The notes under the pieces: model-generated
What the model was told of the DNA's origin: nothing
What the model saw: the letters and a program-made list of their open reading frames with translations, nothing else
Databases searched by the model: none
In this document: piece after piece, positions 24,502-35,047 of the stretch
How the letters are laid out: the number at the start of each line of letters is the position of its first letter
How positions within the stretch are numbered: position 1 is the first letter of the stretch
Assembly: GCA_027257055.1 (NCBI GenBank)
Contig: JAPVLO010000073.1
Location: 5,694,501 to 5,758,500 of the forward strand
Direction: 5' to 3'
DNA: 64,000 bases
Source of the DNA: Cephalopachus bancanus
Lineage: Eukaryota; Chordata; Mammalia; Primates; Tarsiidae
Position numbers and translations under genes: made by a program

Positions 24502-26015
24502 GGGCGGAGCTTAAGATGGCAACTGGACAAGTCAGACTCTGAGAATCTCCACAAAAGCAAGTGTCCATAAAGACTCTCTGCATAAATAGGTGTGTGCTGG
24601 TGGGAGAATGAAAGTCTGTCTGAGGGAAGACTGGGGTTCATGTACCCAGACCCCCCTCTGAGGGTGACTGCGAGCCCCAACTGCCCTGAGATAGGAGTGT
24701 GGTCACACACAAGATCATCTGCTGCTCAAGGGACTCTTCAGAGAAAAGTCTGCCAAATCCACCTGATTCTCATTGCCTGATGCCTGGCCCACACCATCAC
24801 CTGTTGTAGCAGATCAGCTGAAGCCCCAGATCTGATCAGTGGAGAGAGATGACTGCGGAAAGCCAGAGAGGTACCTCATGCCCGGTGAGGAAACACCAAC
24901 AACAGCCATTTTCTGTGTCAGGACCAGGCAGAGACCTGCATTGCCCCAACCAGCTCCATCCAGCACCATCTAGTCTCCAATTTGGAATATAGGACCAAGC
25001 AGAAATCTGCATTGCCCCACTTAGCTGTGCCCAGCTCTGCCCACCCGCCATCTTGGGACCTAAGGTAATCTCATCAAACTAAGAAAGAAACAAGCCCCTC
25101 CCCCAGGCTGGATCAGAAACAGACAGGTCAAATCTGAGTGGCAGACTCCACAGGCAGGAAGTCGGGCCAGTCCAGATCTGATCCATCCTCCTTCTGAAGT
25201 AGGTCTGGGGCATCTGACCCAAGCTGTAAGCAATCCCATCTGCCTGCACTGAGAACAGAGGGGAAGGGATAGAGACCAAAGCTGAAAGGACACTGGACTT
25301 ACAGGAACAACCTCAGAGCGAGTTCGGTTCCTTGTTTTTGTTTTTTATTTTTTGTCTGTTCATTTTGTTCATTTTTGTTTATTTTTTGTGTTTTTTTTCT
25401 CTTTCTGTTTTTTGATAATGTTTTCATACTTGCTCTGTCTCTGTTATTTTACTGTTTTTTTCTCTATTCTTTAGACTTCCTGTTTGTGTATGGGAAGAGT
25501 GCAATAATAGGCAGATTTTTCTTGGACTGTGGGTTTGTATGATTATCTGTATGTTTTAGGTTTTTTTAAAAAAATGTTTTGTGTCCTTGTGTCTCTTTTC
25601 ATTTGTTAGTTGTCTGTTTGCCCTCTTACTCTTCTCTCTCTCAAAAAATCCTCTTGCCCCCCCTCCTTCCTTATTCCATTATTTTCCTTTTTCTTAACTC
25701 ATTTTGCTTCCAGGAAGCAAACTTATACACCCACTGCATGGACAAATTGTAAGGCAGTGGGAAGTGGGTTCCAGGGTGCACATATACCTGTCAGTAGATA
25801 CTGGGATCAGCAGATAGATTTTGAATCACAGCTGCCCCCCGCAATTAAATCTCAAAATTGCAAAAAGTACAGCCCCCAACCCACAGTCCAGCTTCATAAC
25901 TTAACAAAGCTAGAGGATCCACCTAAGGAAGAATAGGAAACTGAGCAAACAGAAGTAAAAGCAATGCTGTCATCCCTGAACAACAGAATTAAAGAATGGG
26001 GGGGAATCGACACAA
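24502..26015 (+). promoter_or_regulatory. L1-B 5' UTR with a repeated block
   Basis: Starts 'gggcggagcttaagatggca' with CT-repeat-like 'gactctgagaatctcc'. A roughly 38-bp block centred on 'gcattgcccca' occurs at about 24919-24956 and again at 24990-25027, 71 bp apart. The 25320-25600 portion is T-rich. The shared L1 text before ORF1 ('ggttccagggtgcacatata', 'aaagctagaggatccaccta') is present. It would act as an internal pol II promoter in a live element. Confidence 0.6.
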
Positions 26016-26968
26016 ATGAAGAAAAAGCAAAAGAAGAATATGGGTCTCACACAGACCCCCCTGGAAGATCAAACACTGAGAAACAGACATCGGAACGCAA
26101 ACAATGAAGAGCCCCAGAAAGACTGGTCTCATACTACAAATCCAGATATCAAGAAATTAATAGAGAAAATAAAAAGAATTGAGGAGAGACAAGAGGAAAA
26201 TAGGAAGGAGCTGATAACTGAGATAACAGCTTTAAAGAATACTGTGAATGAAATAAATAATAAACTGATAAGCATGGAAAGCAGAATTAGCCAAGCAGGA
26301 GAAAGACCTACAGAGCTTGAGGACCAAAACACAGAATGAACCCAAACTGTCAAAAACATAGAAAAGAAGCTTGAAAAGATCAAAACCTTCAAGAAATGAG
26401 TGATTATTTCAAGAGGCCAAACCTAAGAGTAATTGGACTTCCTTGGCAGAAAGAGAGATAGAGACCACCCTGGAACAAACATTCCATGAAATTTTTCAAG
26501 AAAATTTTCCTCATCTCATCAGTGATGCAACCATTCAAACACAAGAGATTCAGAGAACCCCTGCAAAACAACAAATGAGAAGACCAACTCCTAGGCACAC
26601 AGTAATTTACCTAAGCGAAGAAGGCATGAAAAAAAAAAATCCTAAAGGCCATAAGAGAAAAAGTTCAGACTACCTACTGGGGAAGACCAGTTAGAATAAC
26701 AGCAGATTTATCTACAAAAACGCTTCAAGCTAGGATAACTTGGAGCCCAATTTTCAAGGTTCTCAAAGATAAACACTTTCACCCAAGAATAACCTACCCA
26801 GTTAAGCTAAGCTTCATTAGTGAGGGAGAATTAAAATCTATCCCAAACATTCAATCCCTAAGAACTCATACTGCCTCCAGATCAGCTCTACAAGAAGCAA
26901 AGTATTAAACACAGAAGAAAGGGAAAAAAGAACGACAATGTTCTTCACAAGAGTACAGGAAAAAGATT
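26016..26968 (+). pseudogene. L1-B ORF1 remnant
   Basis: The ATG at 26016 starts a lysine-rich N-terminus (MKKKQKKNMGLTQTP) like the other L1 copies here. A coiled-coil stretch follows (ESRISQAGERPTELEDQ) until a stop at about 26337. The next frame at 26443-26694 keeps middle-domain text (TLEQTFHEIFQENFPHLIS). The C-terminal end reads to a TGA at about 26966, the apparent normal ORF1 stop position. Premature stops and indels make it non-coding. It is a useful reference for the lost stop in L1-C. Confidence 0.82.
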
Positions 26969-27055
26969 GAAAACACACATGAATCAACCCCAAAATCAAA
27001 AGAAAGACAACAAACAGGAACAACAGCAACTTTATAAGAACCTCATAACAGGGGT

Positions 27056-30000
27056 AAACGCTAACATTTCAATAATTAGCCTGAATGTGAATGGACTAAA
27101 TGCACCACTGAAAAGACATAGAATGGCAAAATGAATAAAATATTATAAGGCAACAATATATTGTCTCCAAGAGACTCATCTAACCAGAAAGGAAACTCAC
27201 AGACTCAAAGTAAGAGGATGAGAAGCAAAATTTCAGGTGAACGGAACACAAAAGAAAGCAGGAGTTGCAATCTTAATATCAGACAAAGTACTCTTTAAGC
27301 TATCAAAAATTTAAAAAGAACAGAAGATCACTATATAATGATAAAAGGTTCAATTCATCAACAAGGAATATCCATCCTAAACATATATTCATCCATATAC
27401 ATAGGAGTACCAACTTTCATAAAACAGCTTCTAGGCAAACTTAAGAAAGTTATTTACTCTAACACTATCATAGCTGGGGACTTTAACATGCCACTCACAA
27501 CCATAGACAGATCATCAAGACAAAAAACCAGCAAGGAGATCCAGAACCCCAATGTGACTCTTGATTAAATGGTCTTAAATGGTACTGACAGAGCACTCCA
27601 CCCAACGACCACAGAAAATACATTCTACTCATCACCACATAGCATGTACTCAAAGATTGACCAGATCCTTGGTTATAAGTCAAGCATAAACAAATTTCAT
27701 AAGATTGAAATTCTGCCATGCATCTTCTCAGACCACAGTGAAATAAAAATAAGTATCAACATCAACAAAGTTCCCCCCAAACCCACAAAAACGTGGATAC
27801 TAAACAGCATAATGGTAAGCAACTCCCAGGTCAACATGGAAATCAAAACAGAGATTAAAAGATACCTGAAAACAAATAAAAATGAAGAAACATCTTACCA
27901 AAACCTCTGGGATGACATGAAATCAGTAGTAAGAGAAGAATTCATACCTCTACTAACACACATGAAGAAAATGGAAAGATCACAATTTAATAGCCTAACA
28001 AGTCATCTAAGGAAGTTGGAAAAGCAAGACCACCAAAACCCTAACTTCAGCAGAAGAATTCAGATCACCAAAATAAAAGTCCAAATCCAGGATATAGAAG
28101 ACAAAAACCAAAGCAAAACAAAAACATCAATGAAACAAAAAGCTGGTTCTTTGAAAGAATAAACAAGATTGATTGTCCCCTAGCTAGACTGATCAAGAAA
28201 AAGAGAGAGAAAGCCCAAATAAACTCAATCAGAGACATAACAGATGAAGTCACCACTGATCCTGAAGAAATACAAAAGATTATCACAGACTACTATGTAC
28301 ACTTATATGGAAACAAACTTGAAAACCTAAAGGAAATGGAGGACTTTCTGACATCACACAACCTCCCCAGGTTGAAACAAGAAGAAATCAAGACCCTAAT
28401 AGACCAATAACAATCCAGGAAATTGATTAAATCATAAGAAAACTACCTACAAAGAAAACCCTGGACCAATCATATGACGTTCTAGCAGAATCCTACAAAG
28501 CATACAAGGAGGAACTGATACCAATCCATTGAAAGTATTCCAGGTGATTGAGAAAGGTGGAACTCTTCCCAAATCATTTTATGAAGCTAACATCACATTA
28601 ATATCCAAGCCAGGTTAAGATCCAACAAAGAAAGAGAACTCAGGCCAATATCCTTGAGGAAGATAGATACTAAAATTCTCAGCAAGATCCTAGCAAAGCA
28701 GATTCAACAACACATATCAAAAATCATCCACCATGACCAAGTAGGTTTTATCCCTGGGATGCAAGGTTGGTTCAACATTGTAAGACCATAAATGTAACTA
28801 AGTACCTTGAGAGATGTAATAACAAAAACCACATGATTATATCATTAGATATAGAAAAGCTTTGATAAAATCCAGCACCCCTTCTTGATAAAAACCCTGG
28901 AACATTTAGGAATGATGGAACAAACCTCAAAATAGTAAGAGCCATCTACAAGAAACCCACACCCAGCAGACTGCTAAACAGAAACTGGAATCATTTCCCC
29001 TGAAAACTGCAACAAGGCAAGGATGCCCAATTTCACCCTCCTGGTCAACATAGTTTGGGAAGTTCTAGCTAGAGCAATCAGAAAAGAGAAGGCAATCAGG
29101 GGTATTCAAATAGGAAAAGAGGAAATCAAGTTATCCCTTTTGCAGATGACATGATTCTGTACCTCAAAAACCCAAGAGAAACTGTCAAAGATCTCCTTGT
29201 ACTAATAAAGGACTCTGGCAAAGTCTCTGGGTACAAAATAAATGTGCAAAAGACAAACGCATTTCTATACACCGATAATAAACAAGCAGAAACCCAAGTA
29301 AAAAAAGAACAATCCATTCACAATAGCCACAAAAAAATGAAATATCTTCCTAACCAGAGACGTGAAAGATCTTTACAATGAAAACTACAAAACACTGCTC
29401 AAGCCAGGCTCGGTGGCTCAGCCTGTAATCCCACGCCTTTGGGAGGCTGAGGTGAGTGGATTGCCTGAGCCCACGGGTTCGAGATCTGCTTGGGCAGCGA
29501 GACCTCATCTCTACAATAAATCAAAAAAATCAGCTGGGCATGGTAGCGCGCGCCTGTAATTCCGGCTACTCGGAAGGCTGAGGCGGAAGGATCACCGGAG
29601 CCCAGCAGGTCGAGGCTGCGGTGGCCGGGAGTGGCCACTGCACTCCAGTCTGGGCGACAGAGTGAGACTCCAACTCAAAAAAAAAAAAAAAAAAAAACAC
29701 TGCTCAAAGAAATCAAAGATGACACAAACAAGTGGAAAACTATTCCATGCACATGGATTAGAAAAATCAGCATTGTTAAAATGTCCATTCTATCTAAGGC
29801 AATCTACAGATTTAATGCAATACCCATCAAATTACCAGAAACATTCTTCTCACACCTAGAAACAACAATATAGGGATTCATATGAAAATGTAAACGACCA
29901 AGAATAGCCCAAACAATTCTCAGCAAAAATAAACAAACAAACAAGCAAAACCAAGCAGGAGGTATCACACACCCAGACTTTAAGCTTTATTATAAAGCTA

Positions 30001-30985
30001 CCATAATCAAAACACCCTGGTATTGGTACAAGAACAAGCATGGAATAGAATTGAGATTCCAGAAGCAAAACCTCAATTTCTCAACCAACTTTCTTTGACA
30101 AAGCCTCCACCACCAACCACTGGGGAGAGGAGAACCTATTCAGTAAATGGTGCTGGGAAAAATGGCTGACTACCTTATGAAGGTTGAAACAGGGCCCCTA
30201 CCTATCCCCATTCACAAAAATCAACTCTAAATGAATCAAAGACCTAAACATAAAACCTCAAACTATAAGAACCTTAGAAAATGCAGGAGATACTCTTATG
30301 GAAATTGGAACTGACAACCAATTCCTGATCAAAACCCCAAGTGCCCATGCCACAGGAGATAAGATAGACAAGTGGGACCTCATCAAACTGACAAGCTTCT
30401 GCAAAGCCAAAGAAACCATCAAGAGAGCAGGAAGACAGCCCACAGGAAAAAATATTTGCCATCTCTCTGACTGACAAAGGTCTAACATCTAGGATCTACA
30501 AGGAACACAAACATGCTGAAAAGAAAAAAAAAAAAAAACCAAACAGCCCCATTACAAAGTGGGCAAAAGATATGACTAGACAGTTCTCAAAAGAAGAGAT
30601 ATGAGCAGCCAACAGATACATCAAAAAAATGTTCAGCCTCACTAGTCATCAAAGAAGTGCAAATTAAAACACACAGCCTTGGTGGAAAACAGTGTGACAA
30701 TTATGACAAGTTCTAAAAATTGACCTTCCATATGACCCCACAATCCACCTACTGGGAATATACCCGGAAGAACTCAAATTACTCTATAAAAAAGATACTG
30801 GCACACGTATGTTTATCACAGCATTGTTCACAATAGCAAGAAATTGGAACTAACCGTGCTGCCCAACAAATAGGGCTGGATAAAAAATGTGGTACATATA
30901 CACAATGGAATATTATGCAGCTGTAAAGAAAAAAAATCATGAACTTCACAGCAACCTGGATGGACTTAAAGTCTATAATACTAAA
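27056..30985 (+). pseudogene. L1-B ORF2 remnant, interrupted by Alu
   Basis: The endonuclease start lacks a clear ATG. Endonuclease pieces are at 27338-27568 (IAGDFNMPLTTIDRSS) and 27569-28162 (FSDHSEIKISIN, which keeps the catalytic Asp-His). Reverse-transcriptase DNA runs from about 28850 to 29200 with many lesions; a frame resumes at 29151-29381 just after the FADD-coding DNA ('tttgcagatgacatgattct'). The Alu at 29403-29693 splits the palm/thumb region, and the remainder continues at 29697-30985. Several stops are present. The enzyme would perform target-primed reverse transcription in a live element. Confidence 0.85.
29389..29707 (+). mobile_element. Alu element inside L1-B ORF2, with target-site duplications
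   Basis: Alu body 29403-29693, flanked by perfect AAAACACTGCTCAA copies at 29389-29402 and 29694-29707. It begins 'gccaggctcggtggctcagc' and ends in about 19 A residues. The B-box region reads GGTTCGAGATCT, slightly decayed from that of its siblings. The insertion point follows 'ctac|aaaac', close to the L1 endonuclease preference. It postdates L1-B. Confidence 0.96.
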
Positions 30986-31289
30986 TGGTCTTTCACAGAA
31001 ACAAGAACTGAGTATCACATGTTTTCACTCATAAGTGGACCTTGAAAGCTATTGTAATACCTTAAGAAAAGGAATGACAATAGCGGGAAACCCCAGGGCA
31101 TGGGGCTAGGGAGGTGGGATTGGCAGTAGTGGGAAACTGCCTGGGGAAGGGAACACACTTCATCAACAAGGGTACCTACACAATGAATATTTGTATACCT
31201 AACCCTGAATTGTACCCCACAATTTTAAAATAAAAAAATTAATTTAAAAAAAGATATAGATTTGTATAAGGAACATATTTAGAAGGGTT

Positions 31290-31455
31290 TTTTTGTTTAT
31301 TTATTTTTTTATCATAAATATATGGGTACAATTCAGGGTTAGATATACAAATGTTGATTATGCAGGTACCCTTGTTGATGAGTTATGCCATTCTCTCCCC
31401 TAGCATTTTCCCTCAACTGCCAATCCCAGGCCCCCTCCCCTGACAGTTCCCCAGT
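31290..31455 (-). mobile_element. 5'-truncated L1 3' end
   Basis: On the minus strand it reads 'gggattggcagttgagggaa', 'atcaacaagggtacctgcat' and 'aaccctgaattgtacccat', ending in an A-rich tail (T-rich on + at 31290-31310). This matches the L1-B type of 3' UTR. It is only about 165 bp long; target duplications were not identified. Confidence 0.8.
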
Positions 31456-31880
31456 TGTTTAAATAATTCCAATGAGAGATGTGAAGTCTTGGACCAAGAT
31501 GAAGGTAACAGAGATAGAGAGAAAAAGGCAGATCCAAGATGTCTCTTTCCTTTATGCATTAGCTTCACAGAATGTACTGAGGAGGGCCTGAATGTAAGCA
31601 TTGACAGAAAGAATAAGGAACCCAGGATGAATCTTAGGCTTGAGAAACTGTTTAGCTTGTAGAAATGGGAAGATGTGTTTTGGTGAGAGTAGCAGGTGGA
31701 TACAGGTTGTGGGGGGAGGTAGAGTGGGAAGAAGTCAAGGATTCCATTATAGTGATTTGACAAGTGTGTAGACCATGCAAGGGCAGATGTCAAGTAACTA
31801 GTTGCAAATGTTAGTCTGGAGCAGAGAGGAGATATAGGTTGGGTAGAACATTTAGGGTCACCAGCATAAGATGCAATAGA
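31456..31880 (-). repeat. L2 fragment, continuation of the copy at 23470-24500
   Basis: Reverse-strand L2 coding-region text: 'tcttggaccaagatgaaggt', 'caggatgaatcttaggcttg', 'gaaatgggaagatgtgtttt' and 'agtctggagcagagaggaga'. It continues the L2 orientation and order interrupted by L1-B, so L1-B and the small L1 piece landed inside an older L2. Confidence 0.55.
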
Positions 31881-33514
31881 TTTTATAGCAATTGCCCAGG
31901 ATTAGAATTTATGAAAATAATTTAGTATCTTGCAAAGTGCTTAGTGTACATTTGCTCAAAAGGACAAGAATCTGGACCTTATTTCCAATGTCTGTGAGTA
32001 GGTCCCTACCTCCATACCCAGCCTTCTGCAACTATCTTCCACCTGACTTTTTTCATGTCAGTTGCCATGATTTGCACATGGTCTTGGCTGCCTAACTTCC
32101 CAGATGTCCCATTCATTCAGCTGAACTCCTTCATGCCACGTCCTAAGGATACCCTGAAGAACAGATAGCTTTGCACCTTAGTGCCAGAATTCCTATCCTT
32201 TATATTTTGCTCTGTCTTGCTGATAGTGAATTTTTTATTCTGATAAGAACATAAACAAAAATATATGTCCAGATGGTTCCTGACATTAAAGGAAATGATG
32301 ATATTCATTGGCAAGAATACTTAAAGAAAAATAAATAAAGAGTCTAGAAAGGCATTGGCATGTGTTTGGATAATTAGGGGGACAAGATCTTTACAGGTCA
32401 AAAGCATGATTACATACATCTCAAAAATTCTTTACAACCTCCATTTGGAGTATGTAATTTTGTACATTCTTAAAGAATTACCTGACTCTAGGCTGTCTTT
32501 TTTTTCATTAAAGATTTTCAAATCCTAAAAGTTGTGCTCCACCTCCAAATCAAACATACTATGTGTTTAAGAAAACAAAATATGATGCATGAGAATTATT
32601 CAATTTACAAGAACATCTTATTCTTCATTGGCATTATACTTCTTATAAAAACTTCACTGTAAGTCATCTAAATTTTTGAACATTAGCTTTCCCTCATTAC
32701 CATAAAATCTCAATCTTTTAAAGGCAATTGAGAGTGCAATTAACCTTAAGCAAAATATGTCATCATTTTCTGACTGATGATCTCAGCTTTCAAGAGTCAG
32801 TCATCCAGAACCAGTATTTCTAATAAAATACATTTTTCAGAAATGGGATGTGATCTATATTTTCTTGGCTCTTCGAATACAAAACAGACCTTGTGGGATG
32901 CATGTCTAATGAGTCATCCTTGTTTTTCATGAAAAACATGATTTTCCAGTACTGTAGCATTTTGCTCTTTACTGATGCATTTGCATAAAATGAATATGTT
33001 ACAACTTGGATGTTGTAATTTAGTTAGTTTAATTATGAAAGTCACACTGATGTCTTGGTGATTTCATGAATCTGGAATGTGCCCAAGTTTTTTCAGAGGT
33101 CTTATTTCTGACATTATTTCTCTGTAGAGTGAAACTTTCTTAACTGTATTTGGTTATGTTAATATTCTCTGAGTCTTGGAATGGGCACGTGTTTACCATG
33201 AATACAAAACAAAAAAAGTACAAAGTCTCATTTTAGCAGCAAATTTGCCATGGAAGATTATGGAGCAACACACAAAGGAGTGATATGAACTCATAAAATT
33301 TACTGTTATGTTACTCTTCCCATTGAATATTGTTTAATACCTATTCACTGGTTTTCGTTTAAGCAAACCTCCAAATAGTAGTTACCAGTTCACAAGTTCA
33401 GTGTTTCTATACCATGCATGTCCATAGGCACTTACAGAGTAAGAAATTCAGTCACTGATCCAGTTGTTAATATTGTCAATAAGCTCAGAATATCTCCTTA
33501 AGGCTCTATTTGTG
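31881..33514. other. Unassigned AT-rich sequence
   Basis: No transposon or gene recognised. About 32880-33120 looks unique and contains a perfect octamer (ATTTGCAT) near 32980; it is a weak candidate for regulatory DNA. Confidence 0.35.
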
Positions 33515-33760
33515 CTCACACCCATTCACTTATTCATACAGTTAGCATTCCTTGAGTACCTACTGTGTTCTAGACACTATCCTAGGGACTGAGGGTATAA
33601 CTGAGAATAAGATAGCCATGGTGCCTGCTTTTATGGCTCTTATATTTTAGTGGAACAGAGAGAAAAAAAGTGTAATAAACTAATTAAGTGATAACTACTT
33701 TCATAATGTTATTAACTTAATTATCAGAATACTGTGATAGAGCATAATAGTGACATATCA
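33515..33760 (-). repeat. L2 3'-end fragment
   Basis: Reverse-strand L2 tail: 'ttcacttattcatacagtta', 'cattccttgagtacctactg', 'tgttctagacactatcctag' and 'ttatggctcttatattttag'. Confidence 0.7.
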
Positions 33761-33836
33761 TCTTATAGTTTCCTTCAGCTTAACTAAACTTTAGACGGGT
33801 TTCTTCCTGATTATAGGTTCCCCATCTCTTTTTTTT

Positions 33837-34142
33837 AAGTGCATTTTTTTTTTGAGTTGGAGTCCCACTCCGTCGCCAAGACTGGAGTGCAGTGGCATGC
33901 TCTCAGCCACCGCAGCCTCGACCTGCTGGGCTCTGGCGATCCTTCCGCCTCAGCCTTCCAAGTATCTAGAACTACAGGCATGTGCTACCACACCCAGTTA
34001 ATTTCTGATTTATTGTAGAGATGAAGGCTTGCCAAGTTGCCCATGAGGGTCTTGAACCTGAGGGCTCAGGCAATCCATTCACCTGGGCCTCCCAAAGTGC
34101 TGGGATTACAGGCTGAGTCATCCAGCCCAGCCAAGTGCATTT
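33837..34142 (-). mobile_element. Alu element with target-site duplications
   Basis: Alu body about 33847-34132, flanked by AAGTGCATTT at 33837-33846 and 34133-34142 (perfect 10 bp). It has more substitutions than the other copies: 'gccaagttgcccatgagggt' replaces the usual junction and 'ggcctcccaaagtgctggga' is the commoner Alu form of the left arm. This suggests an older member or a mixed subfamily. Confidence 0.93.
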
Positions 34143-34589
34143 ACTTTAGAAAACTTGCAATTAAAAAACTGCAAGTGATTCTCTGCCCCTTTGAGATATA
34201 ATTTTTTCCCATTCTCTTGCCAATTTTACTACCCAGGAATGTCTTCCTTCAGGACCTGGGCCAAAGCTTTAAAATGTCATCAAGGTTGATAGGGTCTCTA
34301 TCTCCCAGTCTCTGTGGAAAGGTAGGAGCTTAACTTCACCAATTGGCAAATACAGATGGACTAATCACATTGACAAACTCCCCCAAACATTCTCCAGTAC
34401 TTTTCTACAGTTCACCCCAGTGATTAAACATTCTCAGGCTTTTGTTTGTTTGTTTCAGTGGAATTGTGTTCACTCTCTCTTTTCTATTGCAGTAGTCTTG
34501 AGTAAGTCTTTCTTGCCTAGTGAATTTTTCTAGTGCAACTTTTCTTCGAGAATGGGGAGAAGGAAACTCTGCCATATTATCTTAGGGAG
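34143..34589. other. Unassigned sequence between Alu and L2
   Basis: No supported gene or repeat. Confidence 0.4.
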
Positions 34590-34892
34590 TGTAAAGAACG
34601 GCATTTATGAAGAGATGGCAGTTAAGTTCAGGCCTAATAATGGGAAGTAAAAGCAATGAGAAGCATCATGGAAGAGTACTTCAGGTAGAGGGAGCAGTGA
34701 CCACCAGAGTTCTGAGACTGGGAAGAGTTTGCCATGTTCAAAAGAAGAGAGTGACAGAGAATGAGGAGAGTGTGGCAGAGTCAGGTCATGCTGCTTCATA
34801 GGCCCACATTGGAAGTTGATATTTTATTGCAAGTGTAATAGGAAGCCACTGTCAAGTTTTAAGCAAAGGAAAAATATGATCTGGTTTTGATA
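34590..34892 (-). repeat. L2 fragment, split from 42018-42130 by L1-C
   Basis: Reverse-strand L2 blocks: 'tacttcaggtagagggagca', 'gtaataggaagccactgtca' and 'aaaatatgatctggttttga'. A simple repeat and L1-C interrupt it. The DNA just after L1-C (42018-42130) may be its continuation. Confidence 0.6.
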
Positions 34893-35008
34893 GAAGGAAG
34901 GAAGGGAGGGAGGGAGGGAGGAAAGAAGGAAGGAAGGAAGAAAGGAAGTAAGGAAGTAAGGTGAAAGGAAGGAAGGAAGGAAGAAAGGAAGGAAGGAAGG
35001 AAGGAAGA
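34893..35008 (+). repeat. (GGAA)n simple repeat
   Basis: About 115 bp of nearly pure purine, mainly GGAA with GGGA and AGTA variants. It ends 27 bp before the L1-C target duplication. Runs of GGAA resemble clustered ETS-type sites. Confidence 0.93.
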
Positions 35009-35047
35009 ATCCAATAGGACTAGATGGGGTTAAAGAGTGATTTACAG

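Larger units (their letters stand above)
24488..31265 (+). mobile_element. L1-B: full-length LINE-1 split by an Alu
   Basis: A plus-strand L1 (24502-31251, about 6.75 kb including a 0.3-kb Alu). It is flanked by AGAAATAGATTTGT at 24488-24501 and AGATATAGATTTGT at 31252-31265, 13 of 14 identical. It begins 'gggcggagcttaagatggca'. The 5' UTR is about 1.5 kb, followed by ORF1 and ORF2 remnants. The 3' UTR ends 'aaccctgaattgtacccc' with an A-rich tail. Its 5' head and 3' UTR differ from those of L1-A and L1-C, so it belongs to another lineage. It has many more stops and frameshifts than L1-C and is probably the older of the two. Confidence 0.93.
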
